Source: Solirubrobacteraceae bacterium (GTDB lineage: Bacteria; Actinomycetota; Thermoleophilia; Solirubrobacterales; Solirubrobacteraceae). Taken from it: a DNA stretch of 5,965 nucleotides. The stretch is taken from positions 1 through 5,965 of the forward strand of contig JAICUS010000386.1 of the NCBI GenBank assembly GCA_025935735.1. The letters run 5' to 3'. The position numbers and the translations under genes were made by a program. Every line of letters begins with the position of its first letter. Position 1 is the first letter of the stretch. Of the stretch, positions 5,429-5,965 are shown one piece after another. The notes under the pieces are model-generated. The model worked only from the letters and a program-made list of their open reading frames with translations, searched no databases and had not been told where the DNA came from.

Positions 5429-5503
5429 AGCCTCACCGGACGTGGTGTGAGCGGGCATCCCCCGGCCGGGGTGAGGCGCCGTCATCCCGCCGGCGCCGAG
5501 CAT
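5429..5503. promoter_or_regulatory. Bidirectional promoter region B, matching region A in geometry
   Basis: Heptamers GTGTGAG (5445), GGGTGAG (5469) and GTCATCC (5481) sit at offsets 0, 24 and 36, as in region A. The second position is degenerate: GGCATCC at offset 9 instead of 12, within the GC-rich dyad CATCCCCCGGCCGGGGTG (5456-5473). On the plus strand, GAGCAT (5498-5503) follows GTCATCC after 10 nt and lies upstream of the HdeD-like gene, giving a leader of roughly 27 nt. On the minus strand, GAGGCT (5434-5429) follows the outer heptamer after 10 nt, just ahead of the 71-aa gene. The block from about 5461 to 5487 also resembles 3226-3251 in base sequence. Confidence 0.6.
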
Positions 5504-5525
5504 GCAACGAGCGACATCGTTCGAG

Positions 5526-5530
5526 AGGAG
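5526..5530 (+). promoter_or_regulatory. Ribosome binding site of the HdeD-like gene
   Basis: AGGAG lies 6 nt before the ATG at 5537 within the purine run GAGAGGAG (5523-5530). This is the clearest Shine-Dalgarno in the window and fixes the start of the downstream gene. It contrasts with the Usp gene, which has none. Confidence 0.8.
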
Positions 5531-5536
5531 CGTCAG

Positions 5537-5965
5537 ATGGTGAGCGAAGTGGCCGCGGTGGCCAAGAACTGGTGGCTGTTCGTCGTGCTGGGGTCGATCT
5601 GCCTGATCGCCGGCGTCCTGGCCATCGTCTGGCCGGACAAGACGCTGCTGGCGATCGGCATCTTCGCCGGGGTCTACCTGATCATGGCGGCGATCATGGA
5701 GATCGTCGAGGCGATCTTCGGCGAGCCCGGCGGGCGGACCATGAGCGCGATCCTCGGCGTGCTCGCGCTGATCGCCGGGCTGATCCTCCTGCGCCGGCCG
5801 GGCACGAGCCTGCTGGCCATCGTCATCGCGCTCGGCATCTTCCTGGTGGCCGAGGGCGTCATCCGCGTCGTCCGCGCCTTCGAGGCGCGCGAGCACCGCG
5901 GCTGGTCGATCGCGCTCGGCACGTTCGACGTGCTGATGGGCATCGTCATCCTCGCCTGGCCGGGC
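5537..5965 (+). CDS. HdeD-like DUF308 membrane protein, N-terminal 143 residues, truncated by window edge
   Basis: The frame is open for 143 codons to the right edge. After a short cytosolic start (MVSEVAAVAKN) there are about five hydrophobic segments, roughly residues 12-31, 36-58, 69-86, 91-112 and 123-141. The repeating pattern is the DUF308 signature: G-x-x-x-LIAGVLAIVWPDKTLLAI, then a second ILGVLALIAGLILLRRP-type unit, and a third beginning GTFDVLMGIVILAWPG. HdeD-family proteins are about 180-210 residues with six transmembrane helices, so roughly a quarter to a third is missing. In Escherichia coli HdeD is tied to acid resistance; in actinobacteria the role is undefined. The gene is divergent from the 71-aa/DUF6458 operon and reads from promoter region B. 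The long minus-strand frame opposite it is a shadow. Confidence 0.88.
   Translation, partial: MVSEVAAVAKNWWLFVVLGSICLIAGVLAIVWPDKTLLAIGIFAGVYLIMAAIMEIVEAIFGEPGGRTMSAILGVLALIAGLILLRRPGTSLLAIVIALGIFLVAEGVIRVVRAFEAREHRGWSIALGTFDVLMGIVILAWPG

Noticed and set aside
5423..5896. N-terminal extension of the 71-aa minus-strand protein to 229 residues
   Set aside because: The extra part is Asp/Gln/His/Arg-rich antisense of the HdeD-like gene, crosses promoter region B, and has no counterpart in the 68-aa paralogue.

Overview
The window is very GC-rich, almost fully coding DNA. Codons end mostly in G or C, overlaps are of the ATGA type, and the families present (MalT/LAL-type LuxR regulator, MerR-B12 regulator, tandem universal stress protein, DUF6458, HdeD-like DUF308) point to an actinobacterium. 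Thermoleophilia/Solirubrobacterales-like is my guess from the gene mix, not something proved by the sequence. I see no tRNA, rRNA, CRISPR array, insertion sequence or phage gene.

Layout. (1) 1-1386, minus: N-terminal half of a large LuxR-family ATPase regulator running off the left edge. (2) 1387-1507: divergent control region with an AT-rich island and several inverted repeats. (3) about 1508-2335, plus: MerR-type regulator with a cobalamin-binding (CarH/LitR-like) sensor domain. (4) 2332-3177, minus: two-gene operon of a free-standing, degenerate B12-binding-like protein followed by a 68-aa protein. (5) 3178-3275: divergent promoter region 'A'. (6) 3276-5008, plus: universal stress protein translationally coupled to a formylglycine-generating enzyme (FGE) with both catalytic cysteines. 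(7) 5019-5422, minus: two-gene operon of a 71-aa paralogue of the 68-aa protein and a DUF6458 membrane protein. (8) 5423-5536: divergent promoter region 'B'. (9) 5537 to the right edge, plus: HdeD-like membrane protein.

The most interesting observation is that regions A and B look like the same regulatory device. Each has heptamers related to STCAYCC in alternating orientation; the outer pair is exactly 36 nt apart in both, and the array in A has a strict 12-nt period. All four outward-facing genes have a NANNNT (-10-like) hexamer exactly 10 nt after the outermost heptamer on their strand. This suggests one regulator drives four transcription units: degenerate B12 protein + 68-aa protein; Usp + FGE; 71-aa protein + DUF6458; and the HdeD-like protein. 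The two small paralogues each sit in one of the minus-strand units, which further ties the modules together.

Working model (inference): a stress, redox or light regulon combining a cobalamin-type transcription factor, a paralogous sensor domain without the cobalt-ligating histidine, a nucleotide-binding stress protein, a protein-modifying oxygenase (FGE) and small membrane proteins. The regulator that reads the heptamers is unknown; the MerR-B12 protein and the LuxR ATPase are the local candidates.
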